Shown one piece after another: positions 33,401 to 46,719 of a stretch of 64,000 nucleotides of DNA (the first letter of the stretch is position 1; each line of letters starts with the position of its first letter). Below the pieces are notes generated by a model. The model did not search any database. It saw only the letters and a program-made list of their open reading frames with translations, and was not told the DNA's origin. Source of the stretch: Vigna angularis. Its lineage: Eukaryota; Streptophyta; Magnoliopsida; Fabales; Fabaceae. The stretch spans positions 51,619,630 to 51,683,629 of the forward strand of contig NC_068970.1 in NCBI RefSeq assembly GCF_016808095.1, read 5' to 3'. The position numbers and the translations under genes were made by a program.

Positions 33401-35283
33401 ACAATCGTTTTGGCATACATGATTTTTTTTGTACTTCATACCCATCAGACACTATCTTTTTCACGACATAATTACATTGTGTTACCTTCATAAAGCATTT
33501 CACTCAATAACTCAAGCAATTTTAATACCGCTAATAATCAAATATATTTGTTCATTATGGATAATTATGTCATACACATGAGCGCGTTGGAAGGAATCAT
33601 GCCCAACGTTAGAAATCATTTCCTTTACCCGATCACCCATCTTTGAATAAACTTTTTCTACTTATGCTTGAGACACATGTTCACTTGGCATGTTTATTAA
33701 TTTACAATGTCATGTCCACTTTGTGTAACTCTTTAAGAAATCATCACAAAGAACATGCTCTTGAATAACTTTAGTTTGTAGTTTTTGCTCATTCAATCAA
33801 TCAACACATAAGCAATAAAATCTTTCATTATTATCTGAAACATTAATAATTTCAAATTCAATAACTTATTCTAATGCACTCTCATATTCATTTGTTATGT
33901 GTATAAAATTTATTCAACTTTGACCTATTGTTGTGAATATAAACTAACATCTTTGCTTTTAATTACAATTAATAAATGACCAAACAAGCAGTCCAATTGT
34001 GAACTCAATCCTACTATCAAACCACAACATAAATAATTAATCAATGGATCTGGTTGTTTATCCCTTAATTTAAAATATCTAAATGGAAACCTATATCTTG
34101 ATTCATGCAAGGATAAGGAAAGGTAGAGGTTGAAAGAAACAAAAGTGAGTGAGGTGAGACTAAGTGTTGTTTTTTCAAGTTTTCCTATGTTTAGTGTTAA
34201 CATAGTTATTCTATGTTGCTAACAAATTAAAAGTCATAAGACTTAAAGAGAATAATATCTCATTGGGTACTTCACAATGGTTGAGAATCTAATATCTTCC
34301 TAGAACATGAAATAAATAGAATAATTGTACTTTGCTTTAAAGTACATATGAGAAGTACAATTGTATACTACATTTTCATTTTATCAAGAAGTTACACATA
34401 ATCATGGAATACAACTTGGAACTAAGTTGATGTGGTAACATTAATCCATTCAAGAAGTTACACATAATCATTTTATCAAGAAGTTACACATTATCAAGAA
34501 CTCTATTTCTACTCAAAATTCGTTTCTTTATTTGAAATCAAATTTGATGTGATATAATCCATTCAAAACACACCCTTAAGCAAATTCATTAGCTTGAAGC
34601 AGTTTGATAGTTGAAGGTTGAAACTTGAACCTTAGAAGGATGAATTTTTTTTTGAAATGTGTCACATCTACATTATTTTTATAAATATTGGAAATGTAGA
34701 ATTTTGTTTTGTTGGTGGTGTTCTAAATTAATATGTAATATATGCACTTTAAGTGCATACTTGTGTCAATATACAATCTTTGTTTTTGTCTCAAAGTAAA
34801 ACAATATATAAATTCATGATGATTATTGTACATGTAGGGAAAATGATATAAATCTATGATGGTCACAGTACAATTCATGCATAAACATAATACATATGAA
34901 CATATAAAGCTACAGATGAAGGTAAATACATAAATAAAGCTAACTAAGATATACACAAGGACACAAACTAATTGCCTACAAAAGAAAATAAAATACATAT
35001 AGAGTATCCCAAAAATGTAATGTAACATGTTAAGGTTCAAAGACTGACCTTCTCATTCCCGTGCAAAGGGTAAACTTAAGGTATGACGGCACAACAACAT
35101 CAGTGCACGATGACAACAACAACAACAACAACAAGGCAGACGACGTCAACAGAAGCAAGGTAGTGAAAGCGGCACCAAAGAGGAAAATGAAGTAAAAGTG
35201 GTGCATGAAGGAGGGAAGAACATAATTAAACATAATATGCTAGTTAAAAGGTCCAACCTCCATAGTATCTGCTTTGAAAGTTA
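33401..35283. other. intergenic DNA, no gene recognised
   Basis: The left part may be the upstream end of the relic CACTA. A short word ATCAAGAAGTTACACATAAT recurs three times between 34380 and 34495, and an (AAC)n run lies near 35115-35140. Confidence 0.45.
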
Positions 35284-35292
35284 AAAATAAAA

Positions 35293-36166
35293 GGTTTAAT
35301 ACATCATTTGGTTTCAATTCGCAATTCACAAAATCATGTGCAAAATAAGAAACCCTAATTGTCAATTTGCAATTCACAAAAAATCAGAAACCCTAACTCT
35401 CTCCCAACATTTCAGCAACCATCACCCTATCGTTGTCTTCTTCTTCACCTCAGACACCTACAACCAGAAAAAAACACATTCAAAGAGGAGGAAGAAGGTT
35501 GAATAATAATTGAGAAAAAGGGTCGATGGTAATGTTGGTGGAGCTCCTGGCCAGCGACGCACCTTGGAAAAGATGTAGCGTGACAATCATGTCCGGCTCG
35601 ACGCTAACAGCGAGGCAAGGAAAGTGCAGTCGTAGGTGAAGGTGGTGTTGTCGTGGTCTCATGCAAAGAAGATGGAGGTGTGTGTGGTAGGTTTCCTTCT
35701 CTATTTTGTTGTGGTTGAGTTGGAAAACGAATGAAAAAAGAGAGATTATTAATGCTGAAACAGGTTGCGGTTCTGGCGAACATGATTTTTCCAATTTCAC
35801 CTTCAATGAATCACGAACTCAAATTGAAGACCACTTTCACCAGATTCTTGAACCCAAAATTGCGAATGAATTCTAACCTACTTGTAACTTCATTTAACCC
35901 TCATTTAAACCTTTTCCACACCATTTAGATTTATTTTTAAAATTTACACCTCAATTGATTCTATCGTGCCACGTATTGCAAAATTATACACCTCATTCAC
36001 TTTTGGCCACGAAGGCAATTGTACTGTTATGTTTTTAACACCGTAAGCCAAAATGACTAACTTGAATCGTTTTTACAAAATATGGGACAATAGTGAATTG
36101 CCGAAAAAGGGTAGGACCACTTTGAACACATCGCTCCAAACTAGGGATCAAATTATGTATTAAGCC
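35293..36166. mobile_element. Mutator-like element, 874 bp, with perfect 9-bp target duplication
   Basis: Ends are GGTTTAATACATCATTTG and (reverse complement of right end) GGCTTAATACATAATTTG, flanked by AAAATAAAA on both sides (35284-35292 and 36167-36175). The 9-bp duplication is diagnostic for Mutator-like elements. The terminal inverted repeat is short (about 20 bp). Interior ORFs (35480-35806 minus, 35731-35928 plus) show no known domain. Confidence 0.85.
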
Positions 36167-36175
36167 AAAATAAAA

Positions 36176-36500
36176 TGATGAAATATCGTTTTAATCCTTA
36201 AACTTTCATGCAAATTCGAAAAAGTTGTCTTTTATTACAAAATTCTCACCGCTTCCACTTTCTATACCAGTTATAACTAGAGTTAGTATATAAAGTTTTC
36301 TTCTTTATTACAAAATTGTCATCATCCTCACTTTTTATACTAATTATAATAAAATCATTATAAAAAGTTTTCTTCTTTATTACAAAATTATTACCACACC
36401 CACTTTCTATACTGATTATAACTAAAATTGATATAGAAAGTCTTATCTTATTTACAATTCCTCATCAAAGTTTAGGGACTAAAAACATATTTAATCTTAT
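36176..36500. mobile_element. MITE-like element with internal 73-bp tandem triplication
   Basis: Imperfect terminal inverted repeats of about 40 bp (GATGAAATATCGTTTTAATC left; reverse complement of right end GATTAAATATGTTTTTAGTC, both followed by CTAAACTTT) flank three tandem units starting TTATTACAAAATT at 36232, 36305 and 36377. Target duplication was not established. Confidence 0.6.
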
Positions 36501-36529
36501 AATTTATGTTAGAATCGCGCAATGGAATA

Positions 36530-36798
36530 ATCGCATGTGAACATAAACCAAAAGGGTGAATTGGTTTCTTTACTAAAATTATGCCTTTTAAAAAAAATCA
36601 CTTTTTATAAACTGACTTTCCAATTAAATATAAGTATATGAAAAGAGAGATTTGTACTTTATACTGGTTTGGATCAAAAAATCATATGTCCAATTGTTAT
36701 AATCTCTCTAAAGAGGGATTAACCAATCACTAAAAGCAATCACAACTTACAATCACAAATAATAAAGTTTAGGGTTATAAAACACATCTCTTGAAGAC
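36530..36798 (-). mobile_element. Sirevirus-like LTR fragment, split by a CACTA insertion
   Basis: The reverse complement contains AACCAGTATAAAG and AACCAATTCACCCTTTTGG, equivalent to the LTR end of the solo LTR at 15635-17092. It probably resumes after the CACTA element, from 37640 on. Confidence 0.5.
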
Positions 36799-37639
36799 AT
36801 GTCGTGCAGCGGAGACAGCGGCGGACCAGTGACGGTGCAGCGGCGGTGCAGCGGCGGTGCTACAGGCAGCCCAGTGCAGCGACGACAACAATGGAGCAAA
36901 CGGAGAACAGATGCAAAAGTAAGCAGAGTCAATGAAGGGCGTTGCAATAATAAAAAGAAATGGAGGAAGAAAATGAAGAAGATGAATGGAGGGCACTAGG
37001 CGAGACGCACCACGAAGAAGAAATGTGATTGCTCTGCTGCGCGCTGCGGAGAAGAAGCTGAAGTGGTTCTGTTTCGCGGAGAAATTTAAATATGTTACTG
37101 CCTCGGTTCTTCACCTAACCGAGGCATAAACACAAGAAAACGCATCGGTCCTCCAGCGAACCGAGGCCTAAAGCGTGTACAGAGGTTGGAATTGCAAATT
37201 GGCAGGCGGTTCAGAGTGATATGTCTCGGTTCTTAAAAGAACCGAGTTAGTATCACCACATTATGCTTCGGTTTTCATCAGAACCGAGTTAGTAGCTGGT
37301 GGCAGGTCTGGCAGGTATGGAGCAGAGTGATCTGCCTCGGTTTTGCCCAGAACCGAGTTAGTAGAGCTTTTTCGGCACCGGTTTCTGGGCAACCGAGTTA
37401 GTAGCGCCATCAGGAGTTGGAAGTCCCATCAACTGTCAGACGGAGCAGGTTGGGTCAGAGGTTTATGCCTCGGTTTTAAGAAGAACCGAGTTAGTAGCTG
37501 GCTTTAGGCACCGGGCTTATGGCAACCGAGGCATATTCTTTATAAATATTTACGAAACTGCCACCGCGCTTTTATACGCTTCGGTTTCGCTTAAACCGAA
37601 GCGTATATTGCGATTTCTAATCCCTTTTTTTTACTAGTG
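36799..37639. mobile_element. left-truncated CACTA element (CACTAGTA type)
   Basis: The right end TTTTTTTTACTAGTG (37639) and the CCTCGGTT / AACCGAG motifs spaced through 37090-37600 match the complete element at 18162-19585. ACA follows the right end, and ACA also occurs where the left end should be, but the left CACTAGTA terminus is missing, so its left edge is approximate. No transposase. Confidence 0.75.
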
Positions 37640-37765
37640 ACACAAGAGGTGAACAACATCTTCCTTTAATCACACAAGGAATGAAAATACCACCTTTTAA
37701 ACACATACAGGATGACAACTTTTCCTAGCAACAACAATAACACTTAATCACTCAAGACACACTTT

Positions 37766-37768
<3 letters not shown>

Positions 37769-37821
<53 letters not shown>
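37769..37821. repeat. (TA)n microsatellite
   Basis: About 26 uninterrupted TA units. Confidence 0.97.
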
Positions 37822-37823
<2 letters not shown>

Positions 37824-38416
37824 ACTCACACTAAAAAAAATAAGATATTAAAATACATTCATAAATTTTTATATATTAATTGTAAATTATCATTACCATA
37901 TTTATATAATTAATAATATATTATTCGTAAATATATTATTAATTTTTAGTAAAGTTTAAAATTGGTTAAATATATAAATATAATTAATTCTTTTGAAATT
38001 TTTTTGCCTAAGAACTATGTCTAATAGAATAATGTCATGCAATGGAGATGATTAAAAGAAAAAAAATTCTTTAAAAAAGAACAAATTTTCTATGGTAGTT
38101 GAGACTACCACCAACCTAAACAGTGGAAAAAATATATTATGATAATTTTTTAGGCTTTTCAACAATAGATGTTTTCAAATGATATAAAAGTAGTTTTTCA
38201 TATTAATTTATTAATCGACATTAAGAATTTAAAATTTTTATATTGGTTGTATTTAACCATCATAACAAAAGTACATAGTTCATTTGTCCTCCTAACAACA
38301 CTGCTATTGGGGCTAAAATCTTGCAGGCCTCTTTTTCTCACAATACAATTCCTTTGCCACAATTAGCTCACCTACTTTCGCAGTTATTTGAGAATATATT
38401 TTTATATCTTTTTTCA
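37822..38416. other. AT-rich intergenic DNA
   Basis: No gene or repeat recognised before the Mutator-like element that follows. Confidence 0.5.
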
Positions 38417-38425
38417 TAAAATAAA

Positions 38426-39948
38426 GGCTTAATAGCTTATTTCATCCCCAAGTTATTAAGAGCTAAATTTTCGTTTAGTACCCGGTTTTAAAAATGAAGA
38501 CATTCAATCTCCATTTTACGAAAATTGTGTATCTTAAGTCATCATCGTTTAACAGCGTTAAAATTGAAAACGTTAACTTGAGTGTGGATGTGAGGTGTGC
38601 AAGAAATGTGGTCGTGGAAATGAGTTGGGGTAGTTGACGTGGCAGGAAAATGAAAAAATTACTGTGTTATGAAAAAATTACATCAGGGAGCTTGCAGCCA
38701 TACACACCACGACCACCATCAACAATCGTCAACGTTACTACTGCAAAACTCACCATCGTCGGAACACCACGAGTTCATCTCGCCACCACACATCGTTGCC
38801 ATCAACTCACTGTAGAGAATCACCCAGAGCAAAATCCACAACCTCCACCATTAAATCGCGAAAGCAACCCTCAAATCGCCGTGAGTTCAGAGCGCGAGCC
38901 TCCTCCTGCATGAGCCATCATCTTCTCTGCCATGAAACCAACACAACAACGCCACCAACAGCCGCAACTACCCCGCCGCGATGCCAATCTCTTCCACCAC
39001 AGAACGCAATAGCGACTTCTTCATCCAAATCGCGCTCAGAAACCTACAACCAGATAAATCAATTTGCCCAAATCTGAGCTACATTCAGAATCCCTAAGGC
39101 AAATCGCGACAATGAGCCCTAGATTAAAGGTTTATTCGGTGTAATTTCTAGGGTTGAGGATTTGGGATGTTTTAATCGGTGCAAAACCCTAAATAAAGCA
39201 GAGACCATAAGATGGACCGATTAAACGGTGGGAAGGAGAGATTGATCGGAGAAAAACCTTTTAAACGGAGCAAAGGAAGATTTAAACGGTGGAAGTGGCT
39301 ATAATCCGATTTCAATCGGTGAAATGAAATGTAAATGAGAAACTAATCGGCCAGAGATGAAGGAAAGAAGATCTAAGGGAAGAATGAGGTGCAAAGTCGA
39401 AATCAATCGGTGGATTAATGACAAACCTGATGGAAGAGACCGTCCTTGGCTTGGATTTGCGATGAAGTCGACATTTGGTGACGGTAGGAAGAGGAGCAGG
39501 CGGAGGCTGAGAGAAAGGCGGAGGAGTTGAAGAAGCGGTAGAGTCGCACTGTTGTAGAGGATGAGTACAAGAGAATGGGGAGTAAGATTAAATTGGACCG
39601 TGTTCGTGAATATAAATGAATGAAGATTGAAGAAGGGTTTGTGTGTGTATAGGTTCTTAGGTTTTTTGTGTATGGGTTTCTGGGTTCTCTGTGTGTAGGT
39701 GGAAAAGATGAACTTTGTTGGCAGGAAGAACATATGAGAGAGAAAAAAATACTGACAGAGAGAGTAGAGGAGTGAAAAAAAAAATTCAGCCACGTAAGCG
39801 TGAAGTTAACGCCGTTATTATCAATTTAACGGAGATGACTTTATTCATACAATTTTTATAATTTTGGGACTCAATGTCTTCATTTTTAAACCCGGATACT
39901 AAACGAAAATTCAGCTCTTAATTTGGGGACGAAATAAACTATTAAGCC
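38426..39948. mobile_element. Mutator-like element, 1523 bp, long terminal inverted repeats and 9-bp target duplication
   Basis: About 100-150-bp terminal inverted repeats start GGCTTAATAGCTTATTTC on the left and GGCTTAATAGTTTATTTC (reverse complement) on the right, and share TTTTCGTTTAGTA and AAAAATGAAGACATT. The flanks are an exact 9-bp duplication TAAAATAAA (38417-38425 and 39949-39957). The interior is richer in G+C than the surroundings and has a plus ORF at 38650-38913 and a minus ORF at 39299-39793 without recognisable domains. No MURA transposase is present. A Pack-MULE with captured host sequence is possible but unproven. Confidence 0.92.
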
Positions 39949-41502
39949 TAAAATAAATTACAAAATTTGAGAAGTAAAAGCGACTTTCATTTCATAAAAT
40001 TGGATTTAAGAGCCAAAGTGTATAACGATAAGTGAGTTCATATAATTTGAAATGCCGGAGAGAACGACAAGTATAAAGTTGTTGCATAGGCTTACAAAAA
40101 AGGACAATCATCTAAACTTGTGATATATAACATAGTTAATGGGGTCCATCTTGATTTAAAATATAACAACGCATATGATGCAACTATTAAAAAAAATATT
40201 AATTATCTATACATAAGGTTTTTGTAAATAGACGAATTTTTTTAAATAAACGCTATTTATTGTTTTGAACACTCATAAATAACGTTTTTTAAATAAGTGT
40301 TATTTATTAAATGCTATTTATAGTCAATTATTATGTAGTAGTGTCACTAAAAAGTCTTAAGAGTATATTATATATTGACAATGATAAGAGAAAAAAACTA
40401 GAACCAAATACTTTTTCAAATAATGAGAATAGTACTTAGTGATTAGAAGTAAGAATAGAGATGAATTGACAATAAAATGTTAGATGAAATATAACCAATT
40501 AGTTTCTTATAGAAGATGGATCATCTAAAGAACTATCACTGCTAGCCAACAAACAAGTAGAATAATTCATCACTGTGAATATTGGTTGAGAAGATATATT
40601 AAATCACCAAGACAAAAGTTTGATCAAGAAGGTATGTGATGTGTACAATTTCATAAATGTCATTTACAAATAAGTATTAAAAAATTATTAAATAACAATT
40701 AAATTTAAAGAAAAAAAATATTTATTATATTATTAAATTAGAAATTATTTTATACACTAAAAATTATTAGTATTTAAAATAATCATTATTATTATATAAA
40801 AATTATAATTAGTTTGTGAATTAAAGTTAATGTTAAAATTAACTATCAAAATTTTAATTATTTATTATTTTTTTTTCTAAATTAATTTTTGTGTTAGCTT
40901 AAAATAGCAAGGAGCTAAAATCGTAATAATTAATATTAGAAGTTAATTTAAACTCTAATTCACCAATAATATATTTATTGTATATAATTATTGTTCATTA
41001 TCAGTGGTAGACCTACAACTATAATATTCATCCTTTCTTGTTGTTCAATATTTTTTTGTGGAGATTTCTCTCTGTCTTCTAACAAATAATTGATAAAACA
41101 ATCTCCACATGTAAAAGTCAACACTTGCAATTTCAGAAAACTTAAAGGCATTTCTAAAATAACTAATCATACAAGGTGTGTTGACTTTAAGAGGAGGATT
41201 TGAAAAAATGGAGTAAATAAATTGGAGATTTAAAAATAAATTATTTGTTTTTTTAAACAATTTAAAATGATTAAAAATTAATTTAAAAAGAAATTATGAA
41301 AGTTTGTATAAAATTTGACTAATATAATATATTAAAAAATATTTTATTAAGGAGTTTCTAGTTCGTCTTTAACTCGGATTCATAAAATAAAAAACGTTGT
41401 TAGAAATTGATTCTCTCTTTTATAGAAATCGATTACAACCGGAATTTTGAATCTAATATCATATATTATAGTTTTCTTACCCGACAAAAATGGATTTTTC
41501 TA

Positions 41503-41504
<2 letters not shown>

Positions 41505-41555
<51 letters not shown>
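41505..41555. repeat. (TA)n microsatellite
   Basis: About 25 uninterrupted TA units. Confidence 0.97.
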
Positions 41556-41557
<2 letters not shown>

Positions 41558-42551
41558 TTAAATTTGAGTTCATAAGGAAACAATGAAAAATAAAGCAATC
41601 CTTCAAATTATCGTCTCTCCTTCAAATCTATACACAAATATTATTCAACGTATATTACTTCCAAAGGAACAGAGTGTTAAGGAAATAAACAGGAAAAATT
41701 ACTTGTGAACATACCCGAACTAGAAGATGCCTGCAACATCTCAAAAAGAAAAAAAAAAAATTCAGCGTGGGAATGTTAAACACAAATGGATAATATGTTA
41801 GCTATATTTTATTTAAAGTTGAAGAATAATTTGTGTAATTTATTCTTTAGAAAGGTATATGTGACTCGCATTATTATATGTTAGTTTATGTTTTTTTTTC
41901 TTAATTATTTTTATTGAAACGTGTTTTCTAAAAGGAGAAAAAGGTTTCAAACATTTTTCTAACCAAAAACTAAGATGTTTTCTCAAACACATGTACATGA
42001 ATGGTCATACATGGACTTAGAATTAGGTGACATATTCAATATGATCAATAATGCAGTTCCTATGATTTATTATTTGAAATTAAATTGAGTGTACAGAATT
42101 GGACATGAAACTTAATTCATTGGGAAAAATCGCTTTATGCGTGTCGTGTGCTTATGAACTTCTAAAAAGCCTACTTATCATGCAACAACTTCATCAAATT
42201 TAGTATGTGAATATATTAAATGATGTCGTCGGTTATTACTTGGAGTGTGAATACTACCTATATGTTTAATCCCTAATGGCCTGTTCACTGAATTAATTAC
42301 TTAAGAGTTCGTAGCCAAATTGAAGTATAACAAATGTAATAGAAAGTAAACAACTAAGACTTCCACGAAGAACACCAAAAACTAGGTTTCAATTCTATGA
42401 CGAAGAAAATTAAAAAGTAATCAATCTTCTTAAAATTTTGTGAAGACACTTGCATGAAGGAATACTTGACTAATACCAAATACGAAATTCATGATGTGCA
42501 TGCAATTGCGTGACTTTTTGTTTATCTTTTCGGCTGGGTCAATCAGTCATC

Positions 42552-42655
<104 letters not shown>

Positions 42656-44699
42656 TAAATAATCAGAGTATACGTAATAAAAAAATACAATTTGACACCC
42701 ATCAACTTTTATATTTATATAATATTTTTACTTTTTCTTTTAAAATATAAAAATTTATATTTTTATTATATTTTATTTTATTTTTATAATATATATCAAA
42801 TGAAATATAAATATATATCTGTCATTCATTATCCATACGTAATATCATAATATTTTGTGGTCATATTTTTTTGAGAGTGATGCTTACTTATATAGCACTT
42901 TACCAAACCACTGTTTGTCGTATACGAAAAATGAGCACATGCTTCCTTAATATTACAGGTAACATTTCCAACACAAGAACGTATCAAACCGAAAAAGTTG
43001 ACCATAAAAGAAATTCTATACCTATTTTCTGACTAAATCTGATTTCAATGCTGTTCATTCACACATTTCTTCTCAAATTAATTAATTTCAACTATATATT
43101 TAGATATTTTTTTCTCGTAAGAACTTTTACAAGATAAAAGGTCTACATAAATTAAAATTATTTAAAAATATGTACATGAGAGAACTTTTATAAATATTAT
43201 TTTTTGCATAAGAGAAGCCAGTTTTATTTATTTTCCTTGTTTTTGTTTTTTAGAAGAGTACAGAAGTTGCTCCAAACAGATCCAAATTAATTTATATAAA
43301 TTAATTTTTATTTATCGAAAAACTATTTTTTCTTTTTTAATGATCTCTTGTATAAGTTTTTTTTTGCAGAGAAACTTGTTTAAGCAAATATATATAGCAA
43401 GCCTGTTTAACAAATACATAAAAAGTACCTTATAGAGAAAGGTGACATGAAGTTTTTCACCTTCAATCTTAGTCAAATAAGTGGATGAACGGTTAAATTA
43501 GTTAATTAAATTACTGCATTAAAAAAATTAATTTGATTATTAACAATGTTTGATAAGTTATTGCTCCCAGTGTTCCTATTCAAGTGTTTGGTTCCTTTGC
43601 AATTCTGTTAATTATTTATTACTTCAATGTTTGAGACAACATTTCTTTTTCAAATATACTACTATTTTCTATATGTTTTTTTAAATAATTTGAATGCTTA
43701 TTTTGAAAGTGAGAATAAAAAATCCGCAAATTTGTCATCATACAGATTTTAACAAAGATTATTCTTGTGAAACATGAATATGACCTTTACCAAATCAAGG
43801 AGAAAATGCATACATGCACTTTTGTTGAATAGAAATAAAAATTAATCAGAACTTAATAACTATTTTATCAAAAAATACTACACTTCTTAATCTTATCTAA
43901 AACAGTTAAAGGACTCTTAAAAGATTTTTAATATGGAAAAAAAGTTATGTTAAAAAATCAATTTAGAAGTAACGGAAATTAGATGGTGGATAATAGGCCA
44001 TATTTTGATCAAAATTTTAAAATAAGATTTTGCTACAATGCTACAAGTACTACATAACATCTCAAAATCTCATTGAGATTTTGCTGTAATGATGGCTCTT
44101 ACTACTTTTAAGTGTTATCTGGTATAGAATTCATCATCTTTCATGATGAATATCTTGTCTTTTCTTCTGAAATCTTATACCTCAGACTTGATGAAGATTC
44201 TCTTTGAAAGACTAGTTATATAAATATTTCTTTGAATATAGTGGCATGCTATTCTTTTGAATAAAAATTAATTATTTACCACAATAAAGATATAATTAGT
44301 GACATGGTACTTTCACTATGACAACATTTTTCGGAAAGATTATTTTATCAGCTCCTCTATGGGAGCATTTTTTCTTGAAATTTTTATTTTAAAAAATTAA
44401 TTCAAAACAAAAAAGAAACAAGCATTCTTAATTTTAGATTTTAAGAAACTAAAATTCTTTTGTTCTATCAAATGGCCCCTTAATTTTAAGGAAATAAGAT
44501 ATTTATAAAACGTGTGGTTGTTACGGTGGAGGTGATGGGAGGAAAAGGTAAAAGAATAAATGAGAAATTCAGTGGTTTTTCTTTTGTTCGAAATTGCAAA
44601 TTGGTTTCTAAACTTTTTTGTTTCAATTTATTTTTAATTTAAAAAATTAAAATAATACAATCCTTGTTATTATTTTGGTTGAAACATAATGAGGTGGAG

Positions 44700-46251
44700 A
44701 TAATGCAATGGACTAAACGTAGCATTTGACTTTCACATACACCGATCAGATATGAATCCAATCATATAAAGATTGACACTATTTTCTACCCAAAACCTTA
44801 AGGCAATGGGTTAATGGGTCTTTCACCTTTATAACTGCTTTACTTTCTCATTTCTAAACAATGTGGAACTTAGACTCACACTTGGATTCCCAACAATCTC
44901 CCCCTCAAGAGTGAGTCCCTTTCACAGAGGTACATTCCCCCTCCAACGAAAGCATTCCCAACCACTATTGACTCTAATACCACTCTTAAGAAAATCTCAC
45001 TTCACACACACTCTAATATTTTCCTACAATTGAGTGTGATATTCATTGATAATTGAAGGGCTATAAATAGTTGTGACACTTACAATATTACGGGAATAAA
45101 AATAAAACTTGAAAATAAAATATCAAATATCTTAAAAATAAAATCTGCTTAATCTATCATTAAATAATATTGCACCTAGATAAACAGAAAATCATAACTA
45201 TATATCCATATTTTATCTTTATCAAAATCAAACTAAACCTATAACTAAAAAAATAAGATTTAAAAAAAATTATTAATAAAACCCTAAAATTTAAGTTTAT
45301 CCTAATAAACTCCCCCATAAACTTAAATTTTTCCTTCCTTCATTCGGTTTTTCATGTGCATCATCCCACACCAGGTTTACTTCTTTCATTCATATTTGAC
45401 TTCTTCTTTTTCCTTCTGGCCCTCTTGTCTTTTATCTTGGTTGACCTCTTTAATGCTTTGATTGACTTTTTTATGCCCAACTTCTCAATAACCTTGACCA
45501 ACTCAGTTTTGACCTTAGGCGATTTCTCAACAATCTTGGCCGACATCTTCATCGGTTTCTTCTCAACATCTTCATCTTCCTCTTTATCTGATTCAAGAAC
45601 ACTAGATGTTTTCTCTTTCTTTTCAAGAGTTGCCTTGTTGGGATCGGGCTCTATATGTACATTATTACATCCGAGACTAAATTTAGCAATAAGACCGGAC
45701 TTACCACAATTAAAGCACTTTTTTTATCTACACTTGTTTACATAGTGGTCATGCTTGCCACACTTAAAACACTCCACTCCTGACCGATCTCTTCGGCCTT
45801 TCCCTTGTCTTCGGTCATGCCAATTAATTGTACCTGTAGTGCTTTTTCCCACAACTCGGGTAGATGGCATTTGTTCTCCATTCCTACCGAGTTGGTTGAC
45901 CACCTTCTTCACTCGATGTTCGTCCTCATCACGTTCAACGTACCCGTCTTCCACCATATCCTAAACCGTCTTACGATCTCAATAAAGCCTTCATCTGTAG
46001 GTACCAATTATCATAATTGGTTTTTCTCGTCAATTGCGGCACACTCATACCATTGTTGGGTCTATCGAGGAGGTGGATCACCAGAGAGACACAAACACCA
46101 ATGAGATAAGAGCCAAACTATATAAGGGATTGACACCACTCTTTAACCAAAATCTTAAGGCAATGGGTTAATGGATCTTTCACCTTTATATACTGTTATA
46201 CTTTTTCATTTATATCTAATGTGAGACTTACACTCACACTTGGATTCCTAA
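44700..46251 (-). mobile_element. small LTR retroelement with gag remnant
   Basis: On the minus strand, an LTR of about 198 bp (46251-46054) starts TGTTAGGAATCCAAGTGTG and ends AGACCCAACA. It is followed by ATGGTATGAG, a decayed Met-tRNA primer site. A second LTR copy starts TGTTGGGAATCCAAGTGTG at about 44893, directly after a TTGAGGGGGAGAT polypurine tract. A further LTR-like junction lies inside: TGGTATTAGAGTC (44985-44973) follows a sequence preceded by TTTATGGGGGAG near 45313, suggesting a second, nested element. Reading continuous direction minus throughout. Confidence 0.6.
45356..45957 (-). pseudogene. retroelement gag C-terminus with zinc knuckles
   Basis: The minus-strand frame 45957-45724 encodes VECFKCGKHDHYVNKCR, a CX2CX4HX4C nucleocapsid zinc knuckle. 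After a stop and frame change, KKCFNCGKSGLIAKF looks like a second, damaged knuckle. It is followed by a Lys-rich tail (45552-45361). This is gag of an LTR element, now broken; no pol follows before the polypurine-like site near 45313. Confidence 0.75.
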
Positions 46252-46704
46252 CATCCATCTCGCGAGTAATCCAATTCATAAATCCTCCACAGACCACCTT
46301 GCAAAAGCCATAATTCCTCCATACCATTAGCCATTGTGACACCATTGTTCAACGCGCCACCATTGTCACCCATTGACGCCACCATCATCTACGATAATAA
46401 CAACCACATATCTTCGTCATTCATCACGAGCATAGAGCTACAACGAAATCTTTTTAGACTTTATTCAGTTAAACTATTGATTTTACATCTTATTCTGCCA
46501 CCACTAAATCTTTGATTCTCATCTTTCTTGCGTGCCACCACTGAATCTCTACAAAATTCTAACTTTGAAAATCACTATTGTTGGTCCTTTAGGTCTTCTT
46601 CTGTGTCTTATGAGTTTCGAACCATAGCCAAACAATTGGGAAACCCCAATTTCTTTGTGAAACCCTAAATTTGGGAAAATTTTCGAATTGCTTTCTTCTC
46701 CTTG
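46252..46704 (+). other. host DNA left of the CACTA insertion, possible 5' leader
   Basis: Unlike its AT-rich surroundings, this segment has an AAACCCTAA telo-box-like word at 46660-46668 and a pyrimidine-rich stretch just before the CACTA insertion. Its continuation after the element (60638 on) holds an ATG and a donor-like GTGAGT. No homology is recognised. Confidence 0.3.
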
Positions 46705-46719
46705 CACTACAAAAAAGTA

